Positions 17,946 to 27,127 of a stretch of 64,000 bases of DNA are shown piece after piece. The position numbers and the translations under genes are program-made. Origin of the DNA: Chitinophaga rhizophila. Lineage in GTDB: Bacteria > Bacteroidota > Bacteroidia > Chitinophagales > Chitinophagaceae. Below the pieces are notes generated by a model. That model did no database searches, had not been told where the DNA came from, and saw only the letters and a program-made list of their open reading frames with translations. The stretch lies in NCBI RefSeq assembly GCF_019492185.1, contig NZ_JAICCF010000001.1, forward strand, positions 2,108,001-2,172,000, read 5' to 3'. Position 1 is the first letter of the stretch, and every line of letters begins with the position of its first letter.

Positions 17946-18941
17946 CTATTCTTCGTCTAATTTCAGTTTGGACAGATCCATACCGAAATGTAAACCTCTT
18001 TCGTTCAGTACCTGCTCTATTTCGCTGAGAGATTTCTGACCAAAGTTTCTGAATTTCATCAGTTCTTCCTGCTCGTACTGCACCAGTTCGCTCAGGGAAT
18101 TGATTTTAGCTGCTTTCAGACAGTTAAAGGCACGAACGCTCAGATCCAGATCTTCCAGAGGAGTCTTCAGGATTTTACGCAGCTGCAAAGTCTGTTCGTC
18201 AACCACATCTTCTTTCTCAGTATCCTTTGTATCAAAGCTGATATTCTCATCAGTGATGATCATCAAGTGCTGAATCAGTATACGGGAGGCCTGTTTAACA
18301 GCTTCTTCCGGGTGGATGGTACCATCAGTGATCACTTCCATGATCAACTTCTCATAGTCAGTCTTTTGTTCCACACGGGTGTTCTCGATGCTATATTTTA
18401 CGTTTTTGATTGGCGTAAAAATAGAGTCGATAGCGATATAGCCGAAAACAGCATCTTTAGGTTTATTCTCTTCAGCTGGCACATAACCACGGCCTTTGCC
18501 GATAGTTAATTCGATATCCAGCTTTGCAGATGGATCCAGCGTACAGATAAGCAATTCAGGATTCATGATCTGGAAAGCACTGGTTGCTTTCTCGATCATG
18601 TCGGCACGGAACTCAGTTTTACCTTTAATAGAGATCTGAATTTTCTCGTTGTTAACTTCGTTCTCAACAATACGTTTGAAACGCACCTGTTTCAGATTCA
18701 GGATAATTTCAGTAACGTCTTCAGTAATTCCTTTTAAAGTAGCAAACTCATGATCTGCACCTTCAATCTTTATTCCCACAATGGCATAACCCTCCAGAGA
18801 TGACAGCAGCACACGACGCAGCGCGTTACCCACAGTCACACCGTAACCCGGTTCTAACGGCCGGAATTCGAATTGAGCTTCAAAGTCTGTTGACTTCTGC
18901 AAAACGATCTTATCAGGCTTTTGGAAATTCAGAATTGCCAT
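17946..18941 (-). CDS. rpoA: RNA polymerase alpha subunit
   Basis: A 331-residue alpha subunit, which dimerises through its N-terminal domain to nucleate RNA polymerase assembly and binds upstream DNA and activators through its C-terminal domain. The NTD includes [19 protein letters not shown] (about 34-52) and the CTD has the helix-hairpin-helix region [18 protein letters not shown] and [13 protein letters not shown]. Length is normal. It lies between rpsD and rplQ as in most bacteria. The longer gap to rpsD (126 bases) holds no obvious signal. Confidence 0.97.
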   Translation of the reverse strand: MAILNFQKPDKIVLQKSTDFEAQFEFRPLEPGYGVTVGNALRRVLLSSLEGYAIVGIKIEGADHEFATLKGITEDVTEIILNLKQVRFKRIVENEVNNEKIQISIKGKTEFRADMIEKATSAFQIMNPELLICTLDPSAKLDIELTIGKGRGYVPAEENKPKDAVFGYIAIDSIFTPIKNVKYSIENTRVEQKTDYEKLIMEVITDGTIHPEEAVKQASRILIQHLMIITDENISFDTKDTEKEDVVDEQTLQLRKILKTPLEDLDLSVRAFNCLKAAKINSLSELVQYEQEELMKFRNFGQKSLSEIEQVLNERGLHFGMDLSKLKLDEE

Positions 18942-19067
18942 TGATATGTTAAGTTTAATTGTTTATGTAAAACTGGCTTTAGCCATTAACATGCAGCCTT
19001 TAGCAACCTGCGTAAATTAAATACGCTGGCAACTAATGACCCATGCTTAACGGCTAAAGACATATTA

Positions 19068-19673
19068 TTATTTAGAGTACAATTCTACTATCAGCTGCTC
19101 CTTAATGTTCTCAGGAACGCTCTCTCTCTCTGGATATGCGATGAAAGTACCTTTCATTTCTTTCTCATTCCAATCCAACCAGCTGAATTTAGGGTTTTTA
19201 CCACGAATGTTGCTAGTGATAGCAGTGTTGGTTGTTGCAGATGGTTTCAGACCGATGATATCGCCTGGTTTCAGCTGATAAGAAGGTACGTTCATTACCT
19301 GGCCGTTAACAGTGATATGCTTGTGAGAAACCAACTGACGTGCAGCAGGACGTGAAGGTGCGATACCCAGACGGAATACTGCGTTATCCAGACGTGCTTC
19401 CAGCAATTTGATCAATACTTCACCGGTAACACCTTTACGACGGTTAGCTTCAACGAACAGATTAGCGAACTGACGCTCCAGTACACCATAAGTGTATTTC
19501 GCTTTCTGTTTTTCACGCAGCTGCAATGCGTATTCGCCCAGCTGTTTACGTTTACGGCTTACACCGTGCTGACCCGGAGGGTTACTATTCTTGCCTAAAT
19601 ATTTACCGTTTCCTAAAATCGGTTCTCCAAAAATTCTGGAGATCTTGGTCTTTGGTCCTGTATACCTTGCCAT
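19068..19673 (-). CDS. rpsD: 30S ribosomal protein S4
   Basis: A 201-residue primary 16S rRNA-binding protein that helps decoding fidelity. The S4 RNA-binding domain begins around LLEARLDNAVFRLG and includes ARQLVSHKHITVNG. The N-terminal zinc-binding cysteines of some S4 proteins are absent, so this is the zinc-free form. In E. coli S4 represses its own operon through a structured mRNA leader; the rpsK-rpsD gap here has a perfect 11-bp inverted repeat, but a link is only inference. Confidence 0.97.
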   Translation of the reverse strand: MARYTGPKTKISRIFGEPILGNGKYLGKNSNPPGQHGVSRKRKQLGEYALQLREKQKAKYTYGVLERQFANLFVEANRRKGVTGEVLIKLLEARLDNAVFRLGIAPSRPAARQLVSHKHITVNGQVMNVPSYQLKPGDIIGLKPSATTNTAITSNIRGKNPKFSWLDWNEKEMKGTFIAYPERESVPENIKEQLIVELYSK

Positions 19674-19698
19674 GTTCTGTAATAGATTTTTTAGTGCT

Positions 19699-19739
19699 GG
19701 TATATGATCTTTAAAAAATCTTAAACCTGATCATATACC
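19699..19739. repeat. Inverted repeat in the rpsK-rpsD gap
   Basis: GGTATATGATC and GATCATATACC are perfect 11-base complements around a 19-base A/T-rich loop, 26 bases upstream of the rpsD start. In the mRNA this makes a stable hairpin close to the rpsD translation start. It could attenuate or regulate rpsD; this is inference. Confidence 0.6.
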
Positions 19740-19836
19740 CATTATTTAATAAAAGTGTCAAACGGCAACTCGAAAGCGCCGGCCCGAATGATATTCCAGC
19801 CTTCCACTTTCGAAGTACCGCAGAATATGTTGAATC

Positions 19837-20238
19837 CTATACCCTTCTCTTCTTAGGAGGACGGCAACCGTTGTGAGGTAAAGGAGTAACGTCTTTGATC
19901 ATGTTAACCTCGATACCGGAGTTAGCGATAGCACGGATTGCGCTCTCACGACCAGCACCTGGGCCTTTTACAAAAACATCTGCCCTTTTCAGACCTGCTT
20001 CCATTGCTGTCTTTGCAGCGTCAGAAGCAGCCAGCTGAGCTGCATACGGAGTGTTCTTTTTAGAACCTTTGAAGCCCATTTTACCTGCAGTAGACCAGGA
20101 GATTACCTGTCCCTGTTTGTTGGTAATGCTGATGATGATATTGTTGAAGCTAGCAGAGATGTGTACATCACCGTAGTTGTCAACTTTAACTACTCTCTTT
20201 TTGTTAGCAGCAGTTTTTGTATTTTGTGCTTTTGCCAT
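19837..20238 (-). CDS. rpsK: 30S ribosomal protein S11
   Basis: A 133-residue platform protein of the small subunit that touches the 3' domain of 16S rRNA near the E site. Marks include [36 protein letters not shown] and the C-terminal [16 protein letters not shown], all standard. The N terminus [16 protein letters not shown] is the usual basic tail. Placed between rpsM and rpsD as in the alpha operon. Confidence 0.97.
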   Translation of the reverse strand: MAKAQNTKTAANKKRVVKVDNYGDVHISASFNNIIISITNKQGQVISWSTAGKMGFKGSKKNTPYAAQLAASDAAKTAMEAGLKRADVFVKGPGAGRESAIRAIANSGIEVNMIKDVTPLPHNGCRPPKKRRV

Positions 20239-20253
20239 AATTATAAAAAATTC

Positions 20254-20312
20254 CAGGTTCCAGGTTCCAGATTCCCCTTGCCATATATACGACTACTGGA
20301 AACCGGAACTTG
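20254..20312. repeat. Imperfect inverted repeat in the rpsM-rpsK gap
   Basis: CAGGTTCCAGGTTCCAG at the left pairs with CTGGAAACCGGAACTTG at the right with few mismatches. The left arm itself contains a tandem CAGGTTC. It fills most of the gap between rpsM and rpsK, so both gene ends lie next to a large hairpin. Confidence 0.6.
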
Positions 20313-20330
20313 TTATTTGTATTATCAAGT

Positions 20331-20711
20331 TTATTTCTTAGGCGCTTTCTTCTTACCTGCAACCGTCTTACGTTTACCTTTACGGGTACGGCTATTGGTA
20401 CGGGTACGCTGACCTCTTAACGGTAAGCCCTTCCTATGACGCAGACCACGATAGCAAGCTATGTCCAACAGACGCTTAATGTTCATCTGTACTTCAGAAC
20501 GCAGCTGGCCTTCTACCTTAAACTCACCATTGATGATGTTACGGATAGCTGCCTGCTCATCATCGTTCCAGTCCTTAACTTTCTTGTTTAAGTCTATACC
20601 AGACTTCTCCAGAATATATTGAGCGGTAGAACGACCAATACCAAAAATGTAGGTCAGGCCAATTTCTCCTCTTTTATTTTTAGGAAGATCGATACCGGCG
20701 ATACGTGCCAT
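20331..20711 (-). CDS. rpsM: 30S ribosomal protein S13
   Basis: A 126-residue protein of the small-subunit head that contacts P-site tRNA and L5 (bridge B1b). The N-terminal [20 protein letters not shown], the H2TH region [15 protein letters not shown] and the basic tail are all standard for the family. It is preceded by rpmJ at 36 bases and followed by rpsK. Confidence 0.97.
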   Translation of the reverse strand: MARIAGIDLPKNKRGEIGLTYIFGIGRSTAQYILEKSGIDLNKKVKDWNDDEQAAIRNIINGEFKVEGQLRSEVQMNIKRLLDIACYRGLRHRKGLPLRGQRTRTNSRTRKGKRKTVAGKKKAPKK

Positions 20712-20747
20712 ATTTGTATTTTAATTTACTGTGTTATTATAAAATGA

Positions 20748-20864
20748 TTATCCCTGACGTTGTTTAAAACGGGGATTCTTTTTGTTGATCACCAACAATT
20801 TACCCTTCCTGCGCACGATTTTGCAATCTGCACTTCTTTTTTTTATGGAAGCTCTTACCCTCAT
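20748..20864 (-). CDS. rpmJ: 50S ribosomal protein L36, zinc-free form
   Basis: A 38-residue protein starting [19 protein letters not shown] and ending [10 protein letters not shown]36 binds 23S rRNA in the large subunit. The usual CxxC...C...H zinc site is lost: only one cysteine (C14) remains, and the position of the histidine is phenylalanine. This is the zinc-independent (C-minus) type. The start is fixed by the universal M-[KR]-V-R-A-S beginning. It lies between infA and rpsM, its canonical place. Confidence 0.95.
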   Translation of the reverse strand: MRVRASIKKRSADCKIVRRKGKLLVINKKNPRFKQRQG

Positions 20865-20890
20865 AAGTTATAAATTATAAGTCTGTATTG

Positions 20891-21109
20891 TTATTTATAT
20901 CTGAATATGATTCTGCCTCTGCTCAAATCGTATGGACTCATCTCAACCCCTACTTTGTCACCAGGCAGGATGCGGATATAGTGCATTCTCATCTTGCCAG
21001 AAATGGTCGCTAAAATCTCATGCCCGTTCTCTAACTTAACTCTGAACATAGCGTTAGACAAGGCTTCTAGTATTATTCCATCCTGTTTAATGAGTGCCTG
21101 TTTTGCCAT
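20891..21109 (-). CDS. infA: Translation initiation factor IF-1
   Basis: A 72-residue single OB-fold protein that binds the A site of the 30S subunit during initiation. The family core [30 protein letters not shown] and the end [11 protein letters not shown] are present. It stands at the canonical site between map and rpmJ and has a promoter-like TATCTTTG box 20 bases upstream, which may start a separate infA to rplQ transcript. Confidence 0.97.
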   Translation of the reverse strand: MAKQALIKQDGIILEALSNAMFRVKLENGHEILATISGKMRMHYIRILPGDKVGVEMSPYDLSRGRIIFRYK

Positions 21110-21126
21110 AAAAATTTTTAGGACTG

Positions 21127-21134
21127 CAAAGATA
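21127..21134 (-). promoter_or_regulatory. Putative promoter of infA and the alpha-operon part
   Basis: The minus strand reads TATCTTTG, a full TAnnTTTG match, followed by CAGTCC. TTTT rather than TTTG lies at the -33 spacing of 19 bases. The same TATCTTTGCAG block occurs at the rplX promoter. Confidence 0.55.
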
Positions 21135-21223
21135 GTGAAATCTTAAGAAAAAGAAAAAATTAATACCCAAACACGTTCAATAATTGTGGATAATTTTTTG
21201 AAACAGTGTTTATGCATTGAAAA

Positions 21224-22024
21224 TCAATAGCTTGAATTAAGTGCAGGGTTGCCCTTTTCCGCCTTTTCTATACCTTCAAATGAGGAAAGTATATCTGGTT
21301 TACCCTTCATTACCGCCACATTGTGCTCAAAATGGACAGACGGTTTCTCATCCCGTGTAATAACAGTCCATCCGTCTTCCATATACTCTACCTCTTTCAC
21401 TCCCAGATTGACCATAGGTTCTATTGCTATTACCAGCCCTTCCTTCATGATAGGGCCACTGCCGCGCTTACCGTAGTTAGGCACCTGAGGATCCTCGTGG
21501 AGGTTCTTTCCAAGTCCATGCCCTACCAGCTCACGCACAACGCCATAACCACGCTGTTTCTCAGTATGTTCCTGAATAGCATAGGCAATATCACCGATAC
21601 GGTTGCCCGCCACTGCCTTTTCAATACCTTTATACAATGCCTCTTTGGTAGCCTTCATCAGCTGCAGTACCTCAGGTTTCACATTGCCGATGGCAAATGT
21701 GTAGGCACTGTCGCCATGATAGCCATTCAGCAGCACACCAACATCCACACTTACGATGTCTCCGTCCTGTAAAACATAAGCATTCGGGATACCGTGCACA
21801 ACTTCTGCATTAACAGATATACAACAGCTCTTCGGGAATCCTTTGTAATTTTTGAAAGACGGAACAGCTCCGTTGTCAACGATGAATTTCTCTACAATTG
21901 CATCGATTTCAAGGGTAGACATCCCCGGTTTCAGATGCTTAGCCACTTCTTCCAATGTAGCACTCACGAGCAATGCGCTTTTACGCATCAGCTCAATTTC
22001 TTCCTTTGTTTTATAATGCACCAT
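21224..22024 (-). CDS. map: Type I methionine aminopeptidase
   Basis: A 266-residue cytoplasmic metalloenzyme that removes the initiator methionine from new proteins. All five metal ligands are visible: D94, D105, H169, E202 and E233, plus H77 in the active site (VVHGIP). The start at 22024 gives MVHYKTKEEIELMRKS, the family N terminus; an ATG 75 bases upstream would add a tail with no counterpart. A C-terminal extension of about 20 residues (after GKPDILSS) goes beyond the usual end. It is between secY and infA as in many bacteria. Confidence 0.96.
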   Translation of the reverse strand: MVHYKTKEEIELMRKSALLVSATLEEVAKHLKPGMSTLEIDAIVEKFIVDNGAVPSFKNYKGFPKSCCISVNAEVVHGIPNAYVLQDGDIVSVDVGVLLNGYHGDSAYTFAIGNVKPEVLQLMKATKEALYKGIEKAVAGNRIGDIAYAIQEHTEKQRGYGVVRELVGHGLGKNLHEDPQVPNYGKRGSGPIMKEGLVIAIEPMVNLGVKEVEYMEDGWTVITRDEKPSVHFEHNVAVMKGKPDILSSFEGIEKAEKGNPALNSSY

Positions 22025-22155
22025 ACTTAAAAACGGGTTCGGAAAGTTCAGTTTCGAAAGTGCGGTAACACATTGTGTCAATAATGATCGTAACCACATA
22101 AAATACGGAATCTGCCCTTACCGCAAATTTCTCAAAGCTCTTACTTAAAATATGA

Positions 22156-22218
22156 AGCCACGCAAGCATAAAACCCGCAGATGAGGTGACTCTCTGTTGG
22201 TTTTATGCTTCTGTGGCT
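22156..22218. repeat. Long hairpin in the secY-map gap
   Basis: AGCCAC and AAGCATAAAACC on the left pair with GGTTTTATGCTT and GTGGCT on the right, with a two-base mismatch between blocks and a loop of about 23 bases. On the minus strand it is followed by TCATATTTTAAG, a weak T tract. It could be a partial terminator that lowers map expression, or an mRNA-processing site. Confidence 0.55.
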
Positions 22219-22244
22219 ATTTATCGCCAGTGGCCGGATAAGGA

Positions 22245-23588
22245 TTAAACGTTAGCCGGAGCTGTTCTTCCTTTAATCCTGCCGGTGCTCATCAGACCAT
22301 CGTAATGGCGCATCAGGAGCTGGCTTTCTATTTGCTGGAGCGTATCCAGGATAACGCCCACCATGATCAGCAGGGATGTACCTCCAAAGAAGGTAGCAAA
22401 GTTGCTGTTGATATTCACGGCAGCTGCAATACCAGGAAGGATACCAACCAGCGCCAGGAAGAATGCACCTGGCAGGGTGATACGATCCATTACAGCACCG
22501 ATGTAATCAGCGGTAGCCTGACCTGGTTTAACACCTGGCACGAAACCGTTGTTACGTTTCATTTCATCCGCCATTTGAGTCGGATTGAATATCAGCGCAG
22601 TATAGAAATAAGTGAATACAATTACCAGTACAGCGTAAATCAGGTTGTACCAGCCATTTGTATGATCACTGAAGATGCGGATAAAGCCGGAATTGCTATC
22701 TGTAGCAAACCCGATAGCTGTTGCCGGGATAAACATAATCGCCTGTGCAAAGATGATCGGCATAACACCAGCTGCGTTTACTTTCAGTGGAATGAACTGA
22801 CGTACACCGCCGAATTGTTTATTACCAACAATACGTTTTGCATAGTTTACCGGGATCTTACGGGTACCCTGTACCAGCAGGATCAAACCAATAGTAATCA
22901 GTACGAATACAGCCAGCTCAATCAGGAACAGCATTGCACCACCGTTACTCTGGGCGTTCCTGGAGGAAAACTCCTGGATAATCGCCTGAGGAAGACGTGC
23001 AAGGATACCGACCATGATTATGATAGAAGTACCGTTACCGATACCTTTGTCTGTGATTTTCTCACCCAGCCACATTACGAACAGTGTACCTGCTGTAAGT
23101 ACAACGGTAGTAGTCAGCCAGAAGAAAGCTGAACCGTATTCAGGGATTATTGAACCAGCAGATTGCTGTTTCAGGAAGGCTACGTAAGCGCTTGCCTGGA
23201 AACCAGTAACTATCACTGTCAATACACGGGTGTACTGATTAATCTTTTTTCTACCGCTTTCGCCTTCTTTCTGCAATTTCTGGAAATAAGGCACGGCAAT
23301 TGTAAGCAGTTGTATGGCTATAGACGCAGAGATATAGGGCATAATGCCGAGAGCGAAGATGGAGGCCCTGGAGAAGGAACCACCTGCGAACATGTTGAAT
23401 AGTCCAAGGATACCCTTTTCAGACTTGTTGGCAAACTCTCCCATACCCAAACTGTTGGCATCGATACCGGGTAACGCGATATAGGATCCTACACGATAGA
23501 TGAGGACAAGAAGCAATGTAGTGAGAATGCGGTTACGCAAATCCTCGATGCTCCAGATATTCTTAATCGTTTCGATAAATTTCTTCAC
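22245..23588 (-). CDS. secY: Protein translocase subunit SecY
   Basis: The 447-residue channel-forming subunit of the Sec translocon in the inner membrane, with ten predicted helices. Marks include the plug and first helix region with YRVGSYIALPGID, QLLTIAVPYFQKL, and the cytoplasmic loops NYAKRIVGNKQ and MKRNNGFVPGVKPGQAT, with the conserved positive residues that engage the ribosome and SecA. Length is normal. It follows rplO with a 174-base gap and precedes map. Confidence 0.97.
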   Translation of the reverse strand: MKKFIETIKNIWSIEDLRNRILTTLLLVLIYRVGSYIALPGIDANSLGMGEFANKSEKGILGLFNMFAGGSFSRASIFALGIMPYISASIAIQLLTIAVPYFQKLQKEGESGRKKINQYTRVLTVIVTGFQASAYVAFLKQQSAGSIIPEYGSAFFWLTTTVVLTAGTLFVMWLGEKITDKGIGNGTSIIIMVGILARLPQAIIQEFSSRNAQSNGGAMLFLIELAVFVLITIGLILLVQGTRKIPVNYAKRIVGNKQFGGVRQFIPLKVNAAGVMPIIFAQAIMFIPATAIGFATDSNSGFIRIFSDHTNGWYNLIYAVLVIVFTYFYTALIFNPTQMADEMKRNNGFVPGVKPGQATADYIGAVMDRITLPGAFFLALVGILPGIAAAVNINSNFATFFGGTSLLIMVGVILDTLQQIESQLLMRHYDGLMSTGRIKGRTAPANV

Positions 23589-23762
23589 AGGAAGATGAAT
23601 GTTTAATATTCAAAATTTCATCCCGGTTTAAGCGGGACCAAATTCCGAACCTGCATTAGCTGCTATCCAGTAACTCTGGCCGGGATTTGTGTTGTTTTCT
23701 CTGGCTTGATAAAATGTGAAAAGACGCACTACTGCGTAGGCGTCTCCTCAGTCGTGAAATCT

Positions 23763-24209
23763 TTATACCAGCTCTACCGTTCCACCCGCTGCTTCTATCA
23801 GCTGCTTGGCTTTCTCGCTGATCGCACTCACTTTTGCGGTTACTTTCGCCTTCAGTTCTCCCTGACCCAGGATCTTCACTTTCGCAGTCCTGTTGATCAG
23901 CCCGTTGATATACAGGTTTTCCAGAGAAAATTCCTGCAGGCTATATTTTTCAACCAGGTGATCGATCTGACCGATGTTGAACACCTGATATTCTGTTGGA
24001 TTTAAGCTCTTGAAACCACGTTTAGGCATACGACGCTGAATTGGCATCTGACCACCCTCGTGACCTCTTTTGCTCTGATAACCAGCACGTGACTGACCAC
24101 CTTTGTTACCTTTTGTGGAAGTACCACCTTTACCGGATGCTTCACCACGACCAAGGCGCTTCTCTTTATGTACGGAACCTTTTGCAGGTTGTAACGTATG
24201 CAGATTCAT
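23763..24209 (-). CDS. rplO: 50S ribosomal protein L15
   Basis: A 148-residue large-subunit protein. The glycine-rich N-terminal part GRGEASGKGGTSTKGNKGGQ and the C-terminal globular domain (KVTAKVSAISEKAKQLIEAAGGTVE) are typical. It lies between rpmD and secY in the spc order. Confidence 0.97.
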   Translation of the reverse strand: MNLHTLQPAKGSVHKEKRLGRGEASGKGGTSTKGNKGGQSRAGYQSKRGHEGGQMPIQRRMPKRGFKSLNPTEYQVFNIGQIDHLVEKYSLQEFSLENLYINGLINRTAKVKILGQGELKAKVTAKVSAISEKAKQLIEAAGGTVELV

Positions 24210-24318
24210 TTCTAATTGTTTTTACTTACGCGGAAATTAACCGCTCGCTTTAATGTAAAATGTTTGTTCGTAAATATCCGATATAAATGTAGGATAATTT
24301 TCCGGCTAATAAAATTTA

Positions 24319-24504
24319 TTAAGCCTGCTCTCCTTCAATCTTTACCAGATGATTCACCTTGCGCACCATACCCAGGATCTGGGGAGTTGCTTCCACTTCT
24401 ACAGTGGCGTTCATTTTTTTCAGTCCCAGCGCCTTCAGGGTGAGCTTCTGACGTTCAGGACGGTCTATACCACTTTTTACCTGAGTGATCTTGATCTTTG
24501 CCAT
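24319..24504 (-). CDS. rpmD: 50S ribosomal protein L30
   Basis: A 61-residue protein with the single L30 ferredoxin-like domain (KITQVKSGIDRPERQKLTLKA, TPQILGMVRKVNHLVKIE). The start at 24504 (MAKIKITQVK) matches the family; an in-frame ATG 18 bases earlier would only add MLIQIT. It lies between rpsE and rplO. Confidence 0.95.
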   Translation of the reverse strand: MAKIKITQVKSGIDRPERQKLTLKALGLKKMNATVEVEATPQILGMVRKVNHLVKIEGEQA

Positions 24505-24572
24505 TGTTATTTGAATTAGCACTTTACAATTGCCGGGAAAGGATCATCCACCCCGTTAACTGGATAGTGTTA

Positions 24573-25091
24573 TTATCCGTTAAATACTTTCTTCAGTGAT
24601 ACGCTTCTGGTTTTAGCTATCTGGATAGGTTCACGCAGGAGACCTAATGCTTTGAAGGTAGCTTTTACCACGTTGTGAGGGTTAGCGGAACCCAGTGACT
24701 TTGCAAGAACGTCAGTGATACCTGCACTCTCGAGTACGGCACGCATTGAACCACCCGCAATTACACCAGTACCATGAGCAGCTGGTTTAATCAGGACTTT
24801 CGCAGCGCCTTCCTTAGCTAACTGATCGTGAGGAATAGTACCATGCATTACAGGGACTTTGATAAGATTTTTCTTAGCATCGTCGATACCTTTTGTGATA
24901 GCTTCCTGCACTTCTTTAGCCTTACCCAGACCGTGTCCTACTACACCGTGCTCGTTACCTACTACTACCAGGGCAGAAAAACTGAAAGTACGTCCGCCTT
25001 TGGTGGTCTTAGTAACACGGTTGATAGCCACAACCTTCTCTTTCAACTCCAGGTCACCGGCCTTTACTCTATTAAATGTATTCTTTGCCAT
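24573..25091 (-). CDS. rpsE: 30S ribosomal protein S5
   Basis: A 172-residue protein that shapes the mRNA entry channel and affects accuracy. The N-terminal double-stranded-RNA-binding-like domain has [21 protein letters not shown] and the C-terminal half [21 protein letters not shown]. The loop residues where spectinomycin-resistance changes arise (KTTKGG) look wild type. In canonical spc order. Confidence 0.97.
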   Translation of the reverse strand: MAKNTFNRVKAGDLELKEKVVAINRVTKTTKGGRTFSFSALVVVGNEHGVVGHGLGKAKEVQEAITKGIDDAKKNLIKVPVMHGTIPHDQLAKEGAAKVLIKPAAHGTGVIAGGSMRAVLESAGITDVLAKSLGSANPHNVVKATFKALGLLREPIQIAKTRSVSLKKVFNG

Positions 25092-25127
25092 TTTGTTATT
25101 TGCGAATTACGATTTAATCAATTTGAT

Positions 25128-25481
25128 TTAGAATTGAAGGCCACCTTCTCTGGCGCCATCAGCAACGCTCTTTACGCGACCATGATACAGATAACCACCG
25201 CGGTCGAAAATGCAGGTAGTAATGCCCAGGTTTACAGCTTTTGTAGCCAGTGCAGCACCTACAAGCTTAGATTTCTCGCTCTTGGTACCTTTCTGTGCCT
25301 GGATATCTTTATCGCGGGAAGAAGCAGCAGCCAGAGTAACGCCATTAGCATCATCTATCAATTGCACGTAAATATCGCTATTGCTGCGAAATACAGATAA
25401 TCTCGGCTTCTGTGCACTACCTACAGACTTTTTACGGATGCGGTAGCGGATCTTCTGTCTCCTATTAACTTTTGTGCTCAT
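25128..25481 (-). CDS. rplR: 50S ribosomal protein L18
   Basis: A 117-residue 5S-rRNA-binding protein. [21 protein letters not shown] and the end [22 protein letters not shown] are diagnostic. The start at 25481 ([15 protein letters not shown]) is chosen over an ATG 21 bases upstream, which would add MIKIKSE. Confidence 0.96.
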   Translation of the reverse strand: MSTKVNRRQKIRYRIRKKSVGSAQKPRLSVFRSNSDIYVQLIDDANGVTLAAASSRDKDIQAQKGTKSEKSKLVGAALATKAVNLGITTCIFDRGGYLYHGRVKSVADGAREGGLQF

Positions 25482-25567
25482 TTCTGATTTTATTTTTATC
25501 ATTCCGATACTGCCGGAATGTTGTTGAATTAGCTAATCAGCGGCACGCGCCGATTAGCTAATTAAAA

Positions 25568-26122
25568 TTATTTACCTGCAGACTTACCTGCTTTCTTACG
25601 AACCACTTCATCGCTATAGCGAACACCTTTACCTTTGTAAGGCTCTGGTTTACGCAGGCTACGGATTTTAGCAGCTACCTGTCCTAACAACTGGTTGTCA
25701 ATACCTTCCAGCATGATCTTAGGGTTAGCACCTTTTTCAGTCAGGGTAGATACTTTCAGTTCTTTAGGGATTTCAATCACAATGTTGTGAGAGTAACCCA
25801 GAGACAGATCCAGCAGTTGACCCTGGTTAGCGGCTTTATAACCCACACCCACCAGTTCCAGTTGTCTTTTGAAACCGTCAGTTACACCGATCACCATGTT
25901 GTTGATCAGCGCACGGTACAGACCGTGAAGTGCACGGTGACGGATCTGGTCAGTTGGACGTACAACTGTAAGAACGCCATCTTTCACTTCTATCTTGATG
26001 TCCCTGTCGATGCTTCTTTTCAGTTCACCTTTAGGACCTTTTACAGTCAGTTCATTAGCAGCGGAAACAGTAGCTGTTACACCACTTGCTAATTTGATAG
26101 GACTTTTACCTATACGAGACAT
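25568..26122 (-). CDS. rplF: 50S ribosomal protein L6
   Basis: A 184-residue protein with the duplicated L6 fold, located near the factor-binding site. MSRIGKSPIKLASGVT at the N terminus and the second-domain signature KPEPYKGKGVRYSDEVVRKKAGK near the C terminus are present in the normal spacing. It lies between rpsH and rplR. Confidence 0.97.
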   Translation of the reverse strand: MSRIGKSPIKLASGVTATVSAANELTVKGPKGELKRSIDRDIKIEVKDGVLTVVRPTDQIRHRALHGLYRALINNMVIGVTDGFKRQLELVGVGYKAANQGQLLDLSLGYSHNIVIEIPKELKVSTLTEKGANPKIMLEGIDNQLLGQVAAKIRSLRKPEPYKGKGVRYSDEVVRKKAGKSAGK

Positions 26123-26271
26123 AATTGCAGTTTTTACTGTTATGTTTGAATCCGGATCTTCAGTGTTCAGCCCCGTATAGAAAGCTTAATTGTCAGAAGG
26201 TCCAATTGGTTGTGGCCTGTTACCGGTTACTGAGAGCAATAGCTGTCAGGACCGTTAACCGGCCATATATA

Positions 26272-26670
26272 TTAATAGACGTAGCAAACGAGCTCGCCGC
26301 CTACATTTTGAGCTTTAGCTTCTTTATCGGTCATTACACCTTTAGAAGTAGAAACGATAGCTATACCCAGACCGTTCTTCACACGCTTAAAGTCACCTGG
26401 TTTAGCGTACTGGCGTAAACCAGGACGGCTAATACGCTGCATATCTGTGATAGCAGGTACTTTAGTCTGAAGATCATACTTCAGCGCTATCTTGATAACA
26501 CCTTGTTTGTTATCTTCTTCGAATTTGTACTTCAGGATATAACCTTTGTCGTACAGGATCTCAGTGATACGTTTTTTCAGTTTAGAGGCAGGAATTTCCA
26601 CAATCCTGTGGTTGGCCATTTGCGCGTTCCGGATTCTGGTCAGGAAGTCTGCTATTGGATCAGTAACCAT
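26272..26670 (-). CDS. rpsH: 30S ribosomal protein S8
   Basis: A 132-residue 16S rRNA-binding protein. In E. coli it represses the spc operon by binding mRNA near rplE. MVTDPIADFLTRIRNAQMAN at the start and GLGIAIVSTSKGVMTDKEA near the end are diagnostic. The rpsH-rpsN and rpsN-rplE gaps are short; no clear S8-site mimic was picked out by eye. Confidence 0.97.
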   Translation of the reverse strand: MVTDPIADFLTRIRNAQMANHRIVEIPASKLKKRITEILYDKGYILKYKFEEDNKQGVIKIALKYDLQTKVPAITDMQRISRPGLRQYAKPGDFKRVKNGLGIAIVSTSKGVMTDKEAKAQNVGGELVCYVY

Positions 26671-26787
26671 TGTTCTTAAAATTTAAAAACTATTTACAAT
26701 GCGATATCCAATCAGTAATAGATAGGAAAATCAAAAAACTTTGCCTGTTTATACTGTACCTGCTCGGCGGTACAGTCTGGTGTCGGC

Positions 26788-27057
26788 TTACCAGCTAGCT
26801 TTTCTTACGCCAGGTATTTTACCAGCCAGTGCCAGGTCGCGGAACATGTTACGACACATACCGAAGTGACGCATGTAACCTCTTGGACGACCAGAAAGCT
26901 GACATCTGTTGTGCAGGCGAACAGGAGATGCATTTTTAGGAAGCTGGTCCAGTGCAGCGTAGTTACCTTCTGCTTTCAGAGTGGCACGCTTTTCTGCGAA
27001 CTTAGCTACCAGTGCTTGTCTCTTTCTTTCGCGAGCTTTTACGGATTCTCTTGCCAT
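26788..27057 (-). CDS. rpsN: 30S ribosomal protein S14, zinc-free long form
   Basis: An 89-residue protein of the 30S head. The C-terminal block [20 protein letters not shown] is diagnostic. It is the long form without the CxxC...CxxC zinc site of the 61-residue type: only two separated cysteines remain. Together with the zinc-free L36 and S4 this cluster is largely zinc independent. Confidence 0.97.
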   Translation of the reverse strand: MARESVKARERKRQALVAKFAEKRATLKAEGNYAALDQLPKNASPVRLHNRCQLSGRPRGYMRHFGMCRNMFRDLALAGKIPGVRKASW

Positions 27058-27086
27058 GATGAGTTAATGATTCCAGTTATAAATTC

Positions 27087-27119
27087 CAAATTCCAAATCC
27101 GGTAAGGGTTTGGAATTTG
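27087..27119. repeat. Inverted repeat in the rpsN-rplE gap
   Basis: CAAATTCCAAATCC and GGTTTGGAATTTG are near-perfect complements around a 6-base loop. It ends 9 bases after the rplE stop on the minus strand and lies 30 bases before rpsN. A local mRNA hairpin is expected. Confidence 0.6.
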
Positions 27120-27127
27120 ATATCAGA

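Noticed and set aside
22305..23132. A 275-residue plus-strand frame opposite secY
   Set aside because: It is the antisense shadow of secY, rich in His, Cys and Gln, with no known fold.
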